From positions 1 through 64,000 of the forward strand of contig NZ_JACJQN010000004.1 in NCBI RefSeq assembly GCF_014696675.1: a DNA stretch of 64,000 nt. The letters are read 5' to 3'. Origin of the DNA: Phormidium tenue FACHB-1052. GTDB lineage: Bacteria > Cyanobacteriota > Cyanobacteriia > Phormidesmidales > Phormidesmidaceae. Positions 44,271 through 52,103 of this stretch are shown piece by piece. The translations under genes and the position numbers were made by a program. The notes under the pieces were generated by a model that did no database searches, was not told where the DNA came from, and saw only the letters and a list, made by a program, of their open reading frames with translations. Positions within the stretch are counted from its first letter, which is position 1, and every line of letters starts with the position of its first letter.

Positions 44271-45095
44271 CTAAGGAGAAATGCGGCGATAGCGGGCCTG
44301 AACCTCAAGATGAATGCCGTAGGCAACCAGGCCAAGGGCAACAATCCCCATCAGCCAGGCTCCGTGGGGCTGTTGCTGAATGGCCTGTAGAGCGCTTTCA
44401 GTGGTGCCAGCCTGACTGGCATCGGCTGCCCGAGCCGCTTGAATAAAGAAATAGCCGATAATGACGGCGACAACTCCCTTGGCAGCATAGCCAAATCGGC
44501 CAATACGCATGATCCACTTCTCGGTGTTAGCGCTCACTTGAGACAGCTTAAGCTTGCGGCGAAACTCCGATGAGTAGGCTCGGTAGAACGAATAAAACCC
44601 GTAGGCCACACTGGCCACGCCAACGGCGGCTACCAACCACCGGCCAAAGGGTTGAGAAAGTAACGTAGCCGTCTGCTGTTCACTGCCATCTCCCCCACCA
44701 CCCGACGAACGGCCAAAGACCAGCTTGAGCGCAGAAAAGGCCAAACCACTATAGATTAGTCCGCTAGCGGCGTAGCCGAGACGTCTGCCAATAGCCGCTG
44801 CCCCGCTGTCCTGGTGCTCAGGGTCTTTAATGGCCTGCACAAACTGCCAGAGAACGTATCCCAACAGCCCTAGGGCAACTAGAAACAGCATGAGCTTGCC
44901 AAAAGGTTGAGATGCGATCGCCTGAAAAGCGCCCTCGGTGCCCGTTATTCTCCCACCCCAGTCAAAGGCAGCCATAACAGCCAGCAATCCGACAATCATA
45001 TAGACGATTCCCTTAGCCGCATAACCAAATCGCGCTAAGCGTTCAATCCACTTTTCAGGTTGTTGTCCTTGAGGAGTCAATTCTTGAATGTTCAT
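44271..45095 (-). CDS. DUF1206 membrane protein
   Basis: A 274-residue membrane protein built from three repeats of the DUF1206 pattern, each with a GYAAKGIVY-like start and a two-helix pair: FGYAAKGIVYMIVGLLAVMA, LGYAASGLIYSGLAFSALKL and FGYAAKGVVAVIIGYFFIQA. Such proteins are widespread in actinobacteria and cyanobacteria without known function. Six transmembrane helices are predicted by the eye. Stop 73 bases right of the PAP2 start, so the two may be one transcript. Confidence 0.9.
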   Translation of the reverse strand: MNIQELTPQGQQPEKWIERLARFGYAAKGIVYMIVGLLAVMAAFDWGGRITGTEGAFQAIASQPFGKLMLFLVALGLLGYVLWQFVQAIKDPEHQDSGAAAIGRRLGYAASGLIYSGLAFSALKLVFGRSSGGGGDGSEQQTATLLSQPFGRWLVAAVGVASVAYGFYSFYRAYSSEFRRKLKLSQVSANTEKWIMRIGRFGYAAKGVVAVIIGYFFIQAARAADASQAGTTESALQAIQQQPHGAWLMGIVALGLVAYGIHLEVQARYRRISP

Positions 45096-45520
45096 TGGGA
45101 CATTACCTATACGGTTTAGCTTTCTAGCTCTAAATCACATGGCCGAGGAAATATTTTTTTACAGTTTCACAAAGACTCTGCCTATCGCATCAAACACGCT
45201 CTGCTGAAGGTAATAGATTTATATCCCTTAAACCAGTCTGAACCATCCTTCCCACGTTAGAGTTCGCAGCAGTAAGTCCTCTACCTTTTGGCGTTACCAA
45301 AGTAGATTTACTCAGTAAATCCAACATTTTTTAATACAAAAAACAATAGTCCATCAGCTACAACCAAAGCCTAACGACTAACAGCCTTACGTTTGCTCAA
45401 AAATGATTACATTAAGCAATATCGCAGACAAGCCTTCCAAGCTCAAAGCAAATTCTGGCTTTTGCAGCATCCAGGTTACCAGAAGTGAGCAACCAAAAAC
45501 ATATTTAAGAAAATGGAGTC

Positions 45521-45552
45521 AAAAAAAGACCTTGCCTTCGTAAAAGCAAGGT
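45521..45552 (-). terminator. Rho-independent terminator of the Pmp3 gene
   Basis: On the minus strand ACCTTGC and GCAAGGT (45546-45552 and 45529-45535) form a stem followed by CTTTTTTT (complement of 45521-45527). It lies 34 bases past the stop of the Pmp3-like gene. Confidence 0.8.
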
Positions 45553-45585
45553 TTGATCACAGCGCAAAAAGCCGTAGGGTATTGC

Positions 45586-45744
45586 TTACCGCTTCACAAT
45601 AATCCAGACGGCATGGATGATGCCAGGAATGTAACCTAAAAGCGTAAGCAAAATATTAATCCAGAATTGGGTGCCAATCCCCTCCTGAAGAAAAACTCCA
45701 AGGGGCGGCAGAAAAATGGCCACTACAATCCTCAAGAGATCCAT
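45586..45744 (-). CDS. Pmp3/YqaE-family small membrane protein, 52 aa
   Basis: Translation from the ATG at 45744 on the minus strand gives MDLLRIVVAIFLPPLGVFLQ, then EGIGTQFWINILLTLLGYIP, ending GIIHAVWIIVKR. This is the complete Pmp3/YqaE signature (FLPPLGVF, INILLTLLGYIPG). The family consists of 50-60 residue two-helix membrane proteins, often induced by salt or low-temperature stress. It is too short for a usual ORF cut-off but has its own terminator. Confidence 0.95.
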   Translation of the reverse strand: MDLLRIVVAIFLPPLGVFLQEGIGTQFWINILLTLLGYIPGIIHAVWIIVKR

Positions 45745-46205
45745 AAAACGTTCTTAGCCTAATCTTTTCTTTCTTCAATTAAAAGAGATGGGCGTGAGCT
45801 TGCCATCTGCCTTTGGTTAGTACATTTATCTATACAAAGACATAGTCAAGCCAAGATGGTTCTTATGGAAGATGACATTTTGACTCCAATGGTCGTAGAT
45901 TTTAGGGAAGAAGGTCGGTTTTAGACCTGGCATTGGGGTTGCAACTGCTGTCAACCTAGACACATTGCTGTACACAAATTAGGGGCCTCGCAGACAAGGC
46001 ACTTTTGTTTAATCTTGAATCTACTCACCCAAATTGAGTATTCGTTTGTGCAGCATAGCCAAAATCAGGTAAAAGTATCTCAAATTTGATATATCTTATT
46101 ACCATAAATTCCCCTACATTTAAACATTGAGAATCGCAAGCCTTATAAGCATCTCAGATATTTTCAAATAATTCTCGTCATGTTTGTATTACAAGGAATC
46201 CTTAA
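45745..46205. other. Divergent, AT-rich intergenic region, 461 bases
   Basis: Separates the Pmp3 gene from the AI-2E gene. AT-rich, with no ORF or clear hairpin. The stretch holds both promoters; AAGGAATCCTTAA at its end is the ribosome-binding region of the GTG start at 46206. The similarly empty 45096-45520 stretch, to the left of the Pmp3 terminator, also shows nothing I can support. Confidence 0.45.
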
Positions 46206-47225
46206 GTGATTGTCAGCCAGTGGTTAAGCCTAGCACTTTTAGGGATTTGCCTTTATATATTTTGGCAAATCCGCAACGTATTGCTGCTGGCCCTGGCCGC
46301 GATCACCTTTGCCGTTGTGCTCAACCGCGCCGTCAGACTTCTGCAAAAACGAATTCCCGATCGCAGAATAGCCGTTTTTATTTTGACTAGCGCTGTTCTA
46401 TTAACCATGGGAATATTTGGGATAATTATTGTCCCACCCTTTATTGATCAGCTACATGATTTGATGGGTTTTGCAGGCCAAGTTGTTGATCGATCGCAAT
46501 CTTGGATTATCGCTTTAGGCAATGTTGTTCCAGGTTTTGCCATTGAAGACCTCCAAAGCCTTGAAGCTATTGTAGGTCAACTCCAAGCGTTAAACTTAGA
46601 AATCGTATTCGGTCGCTTTCTAGTATGGTTTTCTAACACTTTGGCTGTTGTGTTTAACCTGCTTTTGGTGTCCGTTATCATCATTATGGTGTTGCTGAAT
46701 CCGATGGCTTACCGAAGACTCTTTCTAAGGGTCTTCCCGTCGTCTAGAAAGCAACAGGTGAGCCGTGTGCTAGACAGCTGCGAAGAGGCGATCGCAGACT
46801 GGTTCATCGGCGTCCTTTTCAACATGACAATCGTCGCCTTACTGAGTATGATTGGCCTTCTGATTTTGGACATTCCCCTAGCCTTTGCCAATGGGCTACT
46901 GGCCGGGCTGCTGGCATTTATCCCCAACCTTGGCCCCTTTATCAGCGTGATTCCGCCCGCTGCGATCGCCCTACTCGAAGCCCCCTGGAAGGCGATCGCA
47001 GTAGTCGTGCTCTACATCGTGATTCAGCAGATCGAAAGTAATATTTTGACTCCGCTGGTTATGAAGAAGCAGGTTTCTCTGCTGCCAGCCATAACGCTAC
47101 TGTCTCAAGTTGTTTTTGCCGCATTCTTTGGCTTTTTAGGACTACTATTAGCCCTGCCTCTAACACTGATTATCCAACAATGGTTGGACGAATTTTGGGT
47201 AAGAGGTTTTCTAGACCAGCACTAG
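46206..47225 (+). CDS. AI-2E family transporter
   Basis: A 339-residue membrane protein with the AI-2E/PerM plan: about eight spans, a helical mid-loop (residues about 90-160) and the family motifs NGLLAGLLAFIPNLGPFIS and QQIESNILTPLVMKK. Family members export or flux small molecules; AI-2 transport is shown only for the founder TqsA, so substrate is open. The GTG start at 46206 follows AAGGAATCC. It ends before the 14-bp hairpin and the tRNA fragment. Confidence 0.9.
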   Translation: MIVSQWLSLALLGICLYIFWQIRNVLLLALAAITFAVVLNRAVRLLQKRIPDRRIAVFILTSAVLLTMGIFGIIIVPPFIDQLHDLMGFAGQVVDRSQSWIIALGNVVPGFAIEDLQSLEAIVGQLQALNLEIVFGRFLVWFSNTLAVVFNLLLVSVIIIMVLLNPMAYRRLFLRVFPSSRKQQVSRVLDSCEEAIADWFIGVLFNMTIVALLSMIGLLILDIPLAFANGLLAGLLAFIPNLGPFISVIPPAAIALLEAPWKAIAVVVLYIVIQQIESNILTPLVMKKQVSLLPAITLLSQVVFAAFFGFLGLLLALPLTLIIQQWLDEFWVRGFLDQH

Positions 47226-47240
47226 GATGGTCAAAGTATT

Positions 47241-47291
47241 TTTTAATAAAGCAACGCTTGCCGGGAAGCTACAAACATTGCTTTATTAAAA
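47241..47291. terminator. 14-bp perfect inverted repeat between AI-2E gene and tRNA fragment
   Basis: TTTTAATAAAGCAA (47241-47254) pairs exactly with 47278-47291. In the plus direction it follows the AI-2E stop by 15 bases; in the minus direction it lies nine bases after the tRNA 3' end. It could end transcription both ways. Confidence 0.7.
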
Positions 47292-47299
47292 CTAATGTA

Positions 47300-47346
47300 T
47301 GGGCGATACTGGTTTCGAACCAGTGACCTCTTCCGTGTGAAGGGAG
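47300..47346 (-). tRNA. tRNA-Val(CAC) 3' fragment (attachment-site remnant)
   Basis: Read on the minus strand: a CAC anticodon loop (TTCACAC) with the 3' anticodon arm GGAAG, variable loop AGGTC, a perfect T-arm (ACTGG TTCGAAA CCAGT) and acceptor 3' strand ATCGCCC plus discriminator A. The match to a cyanobacterial tRNA-Val breaks down inside the 5' anticodon arm (CTCCC where CTTCC is expected), and no D-arm or 5' acceptor strand precedes it. The gene is therefore a 3' half, as left behind by integrases that target tRNA 3' ends. Confidence 0.85.
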
Positions 47347-47404
47347 TGGACAGAGGCGCTGAAACCCTTATGTATCAGTCATTCCAAGCGTCGCCTCAAA
47401 GGCT

Positions 47405-47425
47405 TGATAGTCAACTGATAGTCAA
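47405..47425. repeat. Two tandem TGATAGTCAA decamers
   Basis: TGATAGTCAA at 47405-47414 and again at 47416-47425, one base apart, about 60 bases beyond the break in the tRNA fragment. Short direct repeats at this place are typical of arm-type binding sites for tyrosine integrases. Inference. Confidence 0.5.
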
Positions 47426-47495
47426 AACCGGTCTTTACAATTCGCAATAGAATATTCTTGACCTGAAACACCGTGTCGATGGCTAGATTAGCAGG

Positions 47496-47666
47496 TCACT
47501 GATTACCCGGATCCTTATCTGCTTCAAGCTGCTCTAGCCGTTCTCGAATGAGAACGCGGAGCTTTGCTGCGAGGGGAAGTTCTGTCCAAGCCACATCATC
47601 GCGGCAGGTCTCGACTCGTTCTCGAATATCGCTGACATCAACAGAGATGCGATCGCGCTGACTCAC
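47496..47666 (-). CDS. Small hypothetical protein, 56 aa
   Basis: GTG start at 47666, product MSQRDRISVDVSDIRERVET, then CRDDVAWTELPLAAKLRVLI and RERLEQLEADKDPGNQ. It is charged, helical and ends with a Leu-heptad-like segment, similar in feel to small DNA-binding or antitoxin proteins of mobile elements. Codon use looks coding. No strong ribosome-binding site is seen. Lies just inside the tRNA-associated island. Confidence 0.55.
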   Translation of the reverse strand: MSQRDRISVDVSDIRERVETCRDDVAWTELPLAAKLRVLIRERLEQLEADKDPGNQ

Positions 47667-47889
47667 AAAGCATCAACCCTAGTACGGCTCACACCCCATG
47701 GTATCCGTGGGCTACGACAAGAAAGCAGTTGATGCCTGTGGAATCATTTGGCATCCAATAGAAGCCAGTGTGCTATTATGGCCTACAAGGCGACCCGCCT
47801 TAACCACTGGCCCTGGGTGAGGAGAAATTAGGCCGGTTCCGGATCCTGTGTTCGTTTGTCATTCACACGTTTCCCCAGGAGGAATTCCT

Positions 47890-48090
47890 ATGTCTGGTTC
47901 TCAGCAACTCTCAACACTTTTTGTTCCCTGCAACAGTGGCATGTGCCCAGCGCTCTACAGCGACGAGTATGGCCGGATGTTTGTGCAAGGGAATCGCCTC
48001 AGTGGTGCTGCCCGAGAAAGCCTTGCTCTCGCTGGTCACGAAGATGTGGTTGAACTCACCCCAGAGCTCATCGCATTTATCCGTGGCTAA
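47890..48090 (+). CDS. Small hypothetical protein, 66 aa
   Basis: Start at 47890 (MSGSQQLSTLFVPCNSGMCP), chosen for AGGAGGAATTCCT directly upstream. The product has a CNSGMCP motif (CxxxxC) that may hold a metal or disulfide, then a YSDEYGRMFVQGNRLS segment and a helical, acidic end. Function unknown. It overlaps the 3' end of the convergent 48077-48655 gene by 14 bases. Confidence 0.65.
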   Translation: MSGSQQLSTLFVPCNSGMCPALYSDEYGRMFVQGNRLSGAARESLALAGHEDVVELTPELIAFIRG

Positions 48091-48655
48091 CGATTAAAAG
48101 TTCTTGATTACTGCTGAGTGGCTCTTCCGTACTTGGGGCAGCCACTTTTTCCTTGGCTACACTCTCATGCAGAAGTAGCTCATTTTCTACAAACTGGCGG
48201 AAGTCGTCTGAATGAACGTCACTTACCCGCGCCCAGTGCTGGCACACGGTTCGGTATCGAAAAAGCGATCGCGCATCTTGCTTGAATCCCTCAAAATAGA
48301 TTTCGCTGATAATCGCATTCTTAAAATTGACGTAGCCGATAAGCACTTGGTTGATGAGGAACTCTGAGATCTTCTCAATCTCCCATGCTTTCGTATCGAG
48401 GCCATTCGCCCGAGTAAAGCTCTCTAAGAGTGGTGGATTGTTGAGGATGCCGAAGAAAAGCTCACGATGGGCACTTATGACATCTCCTTGGGCAACACTG
48501 TAGCTAGTGGCAAACTGGTGCCGTACTTGCTCTATCAACACTTTCAAAGTGGCCCGAGTTGTAAACCACAACAGGATGTTGGCCACTGTGGCAATGAACG
48601 TGATCGCGACCATCAGTAGGTCAGCAAAGATTCCTGGTTCGATACCGCTGCTCAT
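48077..48655 (-). CDS. Hypothetical membrane-anchored protein, 192 aa
   Basis: From the ATG at 48655 (MSSGIEPGIF) the product has one strong transmembrane helix (LLMVAITFIATVANILLWF) followed by a helical cytoplasmic domain (LIEQVRHQFATSYSVAQGDV and EFLINQVLIGYVNFKNAIIS). This plan (N-terminal TM then soluble helices) recurs in many defence-island and stress proteins. No known domain. It shares its last 14 bases with the convergent small gene. Confidence 0.65.
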   Translation of the reverse strand: MSSGIEPGIFADLLMVAITFIATVANILLWFTTRATLKVLIEQVRHQFATSYSVAQGDVISAHRELFFGILNNPPLLESFTRANGLDTKAWEIEKISEFLINQVLIGYVNFKNAIISEIYFEGFKQDARSLFRYRTVCQHWARVSDVHSDDFRQFVENELLLHESVAKEKVAAPSTEEPLSSNQELLIVSHG

Positions 48656-48899
48656 AGCGCTCGTCCTAGTTGTTGAGCGTTCTGTGCCTTGAGGGTAGAG
48701 CAACGAAATGCGCCGTCAACAAAAAAACCTCTTGAGCATTGTTCTCGTGGGTTCTTATGCTTTTCCTCGAAACGAATAGCCATGGGTAGACGGTGCTTGT
48801 GCATGGGGCAGAAACCATGCAGGGCAAAGTGCCAACGGTTCTAACCAAAGGTTCTCCATGCCCTCTGTGGACGTTGTTATCTACGGAGGAAGTTTTCCC

Positions 48900-49280
48900 A
48901 TGACCCAAGGCGAAAGTGAGAATCGACTGACTGAGAGCGATCTCTATCAGTTCACCGGAACATCCCAGTGGTATCCCCATCCGCTGGGGCTTTTGTATAC
49001 GGATGGAGTGCTTTACCTAGCTGAGCGAGGCGGTGCCTTTTGGTTGCTGGATGCGATCGCATCATGGCAGTTCGACCCTCGAATCAGATTCGATCCAATG
49101 CTTCAAAGGATTCAGTTCTGGAAGCTAACGGTGAATTCCGACAGATCGGCAGTGCTGATCTGTGAGCGCGATTTAGACGATGTGGTCGTTACTCAGGAGA
49201 TTCCGTTTACGGATTTTCCCCTCGGATCGGTCACCATTTACTGCCAGAGTGGAGTGCTCTTGCTGCCATCTGAACACTAG
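48900..49280 (+). CDS. DUF6876 family protein
   Basis: A 126-residue protein from the ATG at 48900, set by GGAGGAAG eight bases upstream. It reads TESDLYQFTGTSQWYPHPLG, then LLYTDGVLYLAERGGAFWLL and DAIASWQFDPRIRFDPMLQ, which I recognise as DUF6876 (a short domain of unknown function seen with mobile DNA). No signal peptide. The upstream frame to 48858 is not needed. Confidence 0.8.
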   Translation: MTQGESENRLTESDLYQFTGTSQWYPHPLGLLYTDGVLYLAERGGAFWLLDAIASWQFDPRIRFDPMLQRIQFWKLTVNSDRSAVLICERDLDDVVVTQEIPFTDFPLGSVTIYCQSGVLLLPSEH

Positions 49281-49632
49281 ATGCCGCCTCCAGCTCAAGT
49301 AGGCCTCATGCAGGGATGTGGGCGAAAGGTTTTTGGACACTAGCCCTGCATGCTTTGTAACTTCGCATTTGGACTTGTCTAGTCTGGTAGAAGTGCGATC
49401 ACGGCTCTAGAGAATGCCGCCGCCTGTCTAATGTAAGGGGGGAGCTCAGCCTACAATCGGTAAATCGGTACTTACCCCCAGGGGGCATGTCCCTGGCCAT
49501 GTCGAGGGGCTCTCGCAAATAACCTTGCTAACCCCAATAGCAGCTTTCGCCTGTCCGCTGCCATGAAATGGTAGGTTACTGGTTATAGCACTATGTAATA
49601 TAGCGGTGTAAATTCCCGGTTCAGGTGCAAAA
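49281..49632. other. Non-coding stretch, 352 bases
   Basis: Between the DUF6876 gene and the GTG-start HEPN-like gene. It has G-runs and a CCCCCAGGGGG palindrome near 49478, but no ORF I can support. It contains the promoter of the 49633 gene, near the AT-rich end. Confidence 0.4.
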
Positions 49633-50562
49633 GTGGACGAAGAAATTGATTTAATGAAGCTCGTCATTGAAGTAGATGATGAACTCATCCGAGAGGGAGT
49701 AGAACCCTTTCAACGTCCCCTAGCTGCATGCATAAGAATTGCACAACGCCTGCAACCCAGGAGTAGTTTCAGTCTTCAAAGCGATCCACTTTTCAACGCC
49801 GTTAATCACATGTATAGCGAGCTATACCGCTCATCCGATCTTCACATACCACCTTTACATGTAGGCGCATTCATGTTTCGGGATGTGTTCTTTCCCTTGC
49901 GAATTCCAGTTATTTATGGCTCACCTGCAATCAATCCAGTCGATTTTTTAGCTGACATACCTGAGACACAAAAACGATGGCTATTTACTGACAAACAATC
50001 CGGATTGGCTTTTTTTGATCAGGTTATTGATCTCATGGATTTTGTGTACGGACTCAATGACCTTGAAAAAACAGGGCAGCTACCAGATAAAACAGTGGAG
50101 TGGTGGTATTTGGCAAAACAACAGCTTGAGGCAGCAGCAGCAACAGTATTAGGTTCATTTAACAAGCATGCTGTAATCCAGAATTGCTGTATCTCGACGG
50201 AACTGCTGCTGAAAGGTGCTCTTATAGCTAAAGGAATTGATGAGAAGACGTTGGCAAGTAAAAAACACGGCTACGGACACAATTTAGAGAAATTAGTAGA
50301 TAAAACCGCTGGACAGTTGCCCAATTTTGATACAGCAACTGTGTTGCTCGTAGTGAAACAGCTTCCAGACTACGTGAAAAGCCGCTATGTAGCCAACGAC
50401 TTTTCACGGTTGGTTCTTGGAAGCTTCTTAATGAATACCCAATTTATTGGCGGTGAAATTCTACGTCATTTTTCTGATCGCAGCTTTCGTTCAAACTTTA
50501 CAGCTGCGACAGACAATATTTGGAATTTAAGTCATAGAACATTTCCAAAACCAACAAAATGA
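49633..50562 (+). CDS. HEPN-like protein, 309 aa
   Basis: A 309-residue soluble protein with GTG start at 49633 (an ATG at 49654 is an alternative). Residues about 155-255 read as a HEPN-type helical domain: QLEAAAATVLGSF, NCCISTELLLKGALI and KKHGYGHNLEKLVDK, followed by the basic YVKSRYVANDFSRL. The N-terminal half is unrecognised. HEPN proteins are RNases or their inactive relatives in defence and toxin-antitoxin systems. The Rx4-6H pair is not clear here, so catalysis is uncertain. AT-rich, as the neighbour at 50709. Confidence 0.65.
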   Translation: MDEEIDLMKLVIEVDDELIREGVEPFQRPLAACIRIAQRLQPRSSFSLQSDPLFNAVNHMYSELYRSSDLHIPPLHVGAFMFRDVFFPLRIPVIYGSPAINPVDFLADIPETQKRWLFTDKQSGLAFFDQVIDLMDFVYGLNDLEKTGQLPDKTVEWWYLAKQQLEAAAATVLGSFNKHAVIQNCCISTELLLKGALIAKGIDEKTLASKKHGYGHNLEKLVDKTAGQLPNFDTATVLLVVKQLPDYVKSRYVANDFSRLVLGSFLMNTQFIGGEILRHFSDRSFRSNFTAATDNIWNLSHRTFPKPTK

Positions 50563-50708
50563 TGTGAGCCAACGAAAACACAACTGAAGATGGATGGCCT
50601 TGAACCATGTCTTCACTAGGCTATAAACGTAGACCAACGGTGCCTGTCATCCGCCGAAAAAGCCTTATACCTCATACTAATTAACCCTTAGCAGTTGGTG
50701 TATGGACG

Positions 50709-51572
50709 TCATGATGCACTGTTAAGCGGTGACGATGGGTCAAATCCATCTTCTATTGCTCGATCAAGTCCATCCAATAACTTCTTTGCTATTGCAAGTC
50801 CCCTAGCCCAGTCAGCATCCTGCTCTCCTGCGCGAAAATGTGCGGCATGAGCAGAACGATTACGAAGCTCACGAAAAAATTGAAATTCATGTGCTGTTTC
50901 ATGGGGGATGTATCCTTTTATCGCAAGATTGTCTATGAGATGTGGAATTTTGCGGGATAAGCTCATTAAGTTCCTACGATCAATTTCGTCGCCGGTTGTT
51001 GCCGTCAACCTCAACAATCGTTCTTCGACTAGGTTGTATGCCTGTAAAACAGCCGACTCAGGGGAAATTTGAAATAACGGATCGAGTGCATATTCGTTCT
51101 CCTCAATTTGTTGAGCGAGTCCGACAAATGCGAGTTCATCTTGCGACAAGTGCGATTTCAGCACATCTGATAAATCAACACCATATTCGGCAACGAGTAC
51201 CCTTTTAAAGAAAGAAATTATGCATTCTAGATAGTAGAAGACGCTCTCTGCATCGGGAAATCCGAACCTATGCTGAATTGTATTTCGATCGTCGATAAGC
51301 AATTCAATTATTGGACGTTCCGGCACTACAACATTATGATCGGCAAGTTTGTCAAATACTTCCCAGATGCCAAGTGTTTGAGGCTGTTTTGGTTTATAAA
51401 TACTTTCGCCTTTATCAATCAATAAGTCTTTCAAAATCAGCTCTACTGAATTAGCTAAATGCAGAATAACGAATTTGAATTTTCGAGGCTTGTTAGCACG
51501 ATAAAGCTCGACCGCGTGAGCGATCAATTCCATTGAACTGACGAAGAGGGGAGACTTATCACTCATAATCAA
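50709..51572 (-). CDS. Two-HEPN-domain protein, 287 aa
   Basis: A 287-residue protein with two helical segments, each bearing an RN-x3-H signature: DDRNTIQHRFGFPD near residue 95 and LRNRSAHAAHF near residue 242. R-x4-6-H with a polar residue after Arg is the catalytic motif of HEPN ribonucleases (as in Cas13, LsoA-type and Abi proteins). The first half begins VSSMELIAHAVELYRAN and contains LHLANSVELILKDLLIDKGE, typical of HEPN-like helices. The next gene (49633) runs toward it. A defence function is plausible but not shown. Confidence 0.7.
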   Translation of the reverse strand: MIMSDKSPLFVSSMELIAHAVELYRANKPRKFKFVILHLANSVELILKDLLIDKGESIYKPKQPQTLGIWEVFDKLADHNVVVPERPIIELLIDDRNTIQHRFGFPDAESVFYYLECIISFFKRVLVAEYGVDLSDVLKSHLSQDELAFVGLAQQIEENEYALDPLFQISPESAVLQAYNLVEERLLRLTATTGDEIDRRNLMSLSRKIPHLIDNLAIKGYIPHETAHEFQFFRELRNRSAHAAHFRAGEQDADWARGLAIAKKLLDGLDRAIEDGFDPSSPLNSAS

Positions 51573-52103
51573 TTAAGTAGGGGTATAACTGTTATTAGAG
51601 AGAAAATTTTTGTCTAATGTTCCTATAGGGGTGACTAGGTAGAATGAATCAGTATAACCAGCCCTTCAACTCCAGCCGTGAGTGCACCAATCATCTTCAA
51701 CCTTCCTTTAACCTAGGCTCCTTGCGGTTCAACGGTGCGATCGCACTCACGCCAACTGCGGCGATTTCTCTCACCCCTACACAACTAACACCGCCGCACC
51801 ACCCCGCTACTTATCCACAATCACCTGAATCGCCTGGAATGTTATAAATTTGGGCTGGTGAATTATGCGATCGCCCTTAATTTACTGACCTGAACAGCAG
51901 CCCTAGCTCACTTCCATGCTGATTGAGCAAGTCATCCTGTACCGCCCTTGAGCAAGTAAACGCCCCGCTATTTGTTGCCTGGCCTTCGCACCGTCAGCTT
52001 GCTCTCATCTGAGGGGTAGCCATCCAACGCCAGGGAGTAGCCTCCGTTCAGAAACCTCTAGGAAAATAAATGTACCAGCATGGCTGAGGCACTGACCTCG
52101 TCA
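51573..52103. other. Non-coding stretch, 531 bases
   Basis: Between the HEPN gene and the PBP gene. HIP1 cores occur at several points. A 67-residue open frame on the plus strand is Pro/Thr-rich and low in coding character, so I do not call it. No repeat or terminator seen. Confidence 0.4.

Noticed and set aside
47300-47346. A complete functional tRNA-Val
   Set aside because: There is no D-arm or 5' acceptor strand; the sequence before the anticodon arm does not fold back on the 3' end.
49446-49688. 80-codon open frame on the minus strand
   Set aside because: Ser/Thr-rich translation, overlapping the start of the HEPN-like gene; no supporting start site.
51644-51847. 67-codon open frame on the plus strand
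   Set aside because: Pro/Thr-rich, no ribosome-binding site, no similarity to a known family; probably chance in intergenic DNA.
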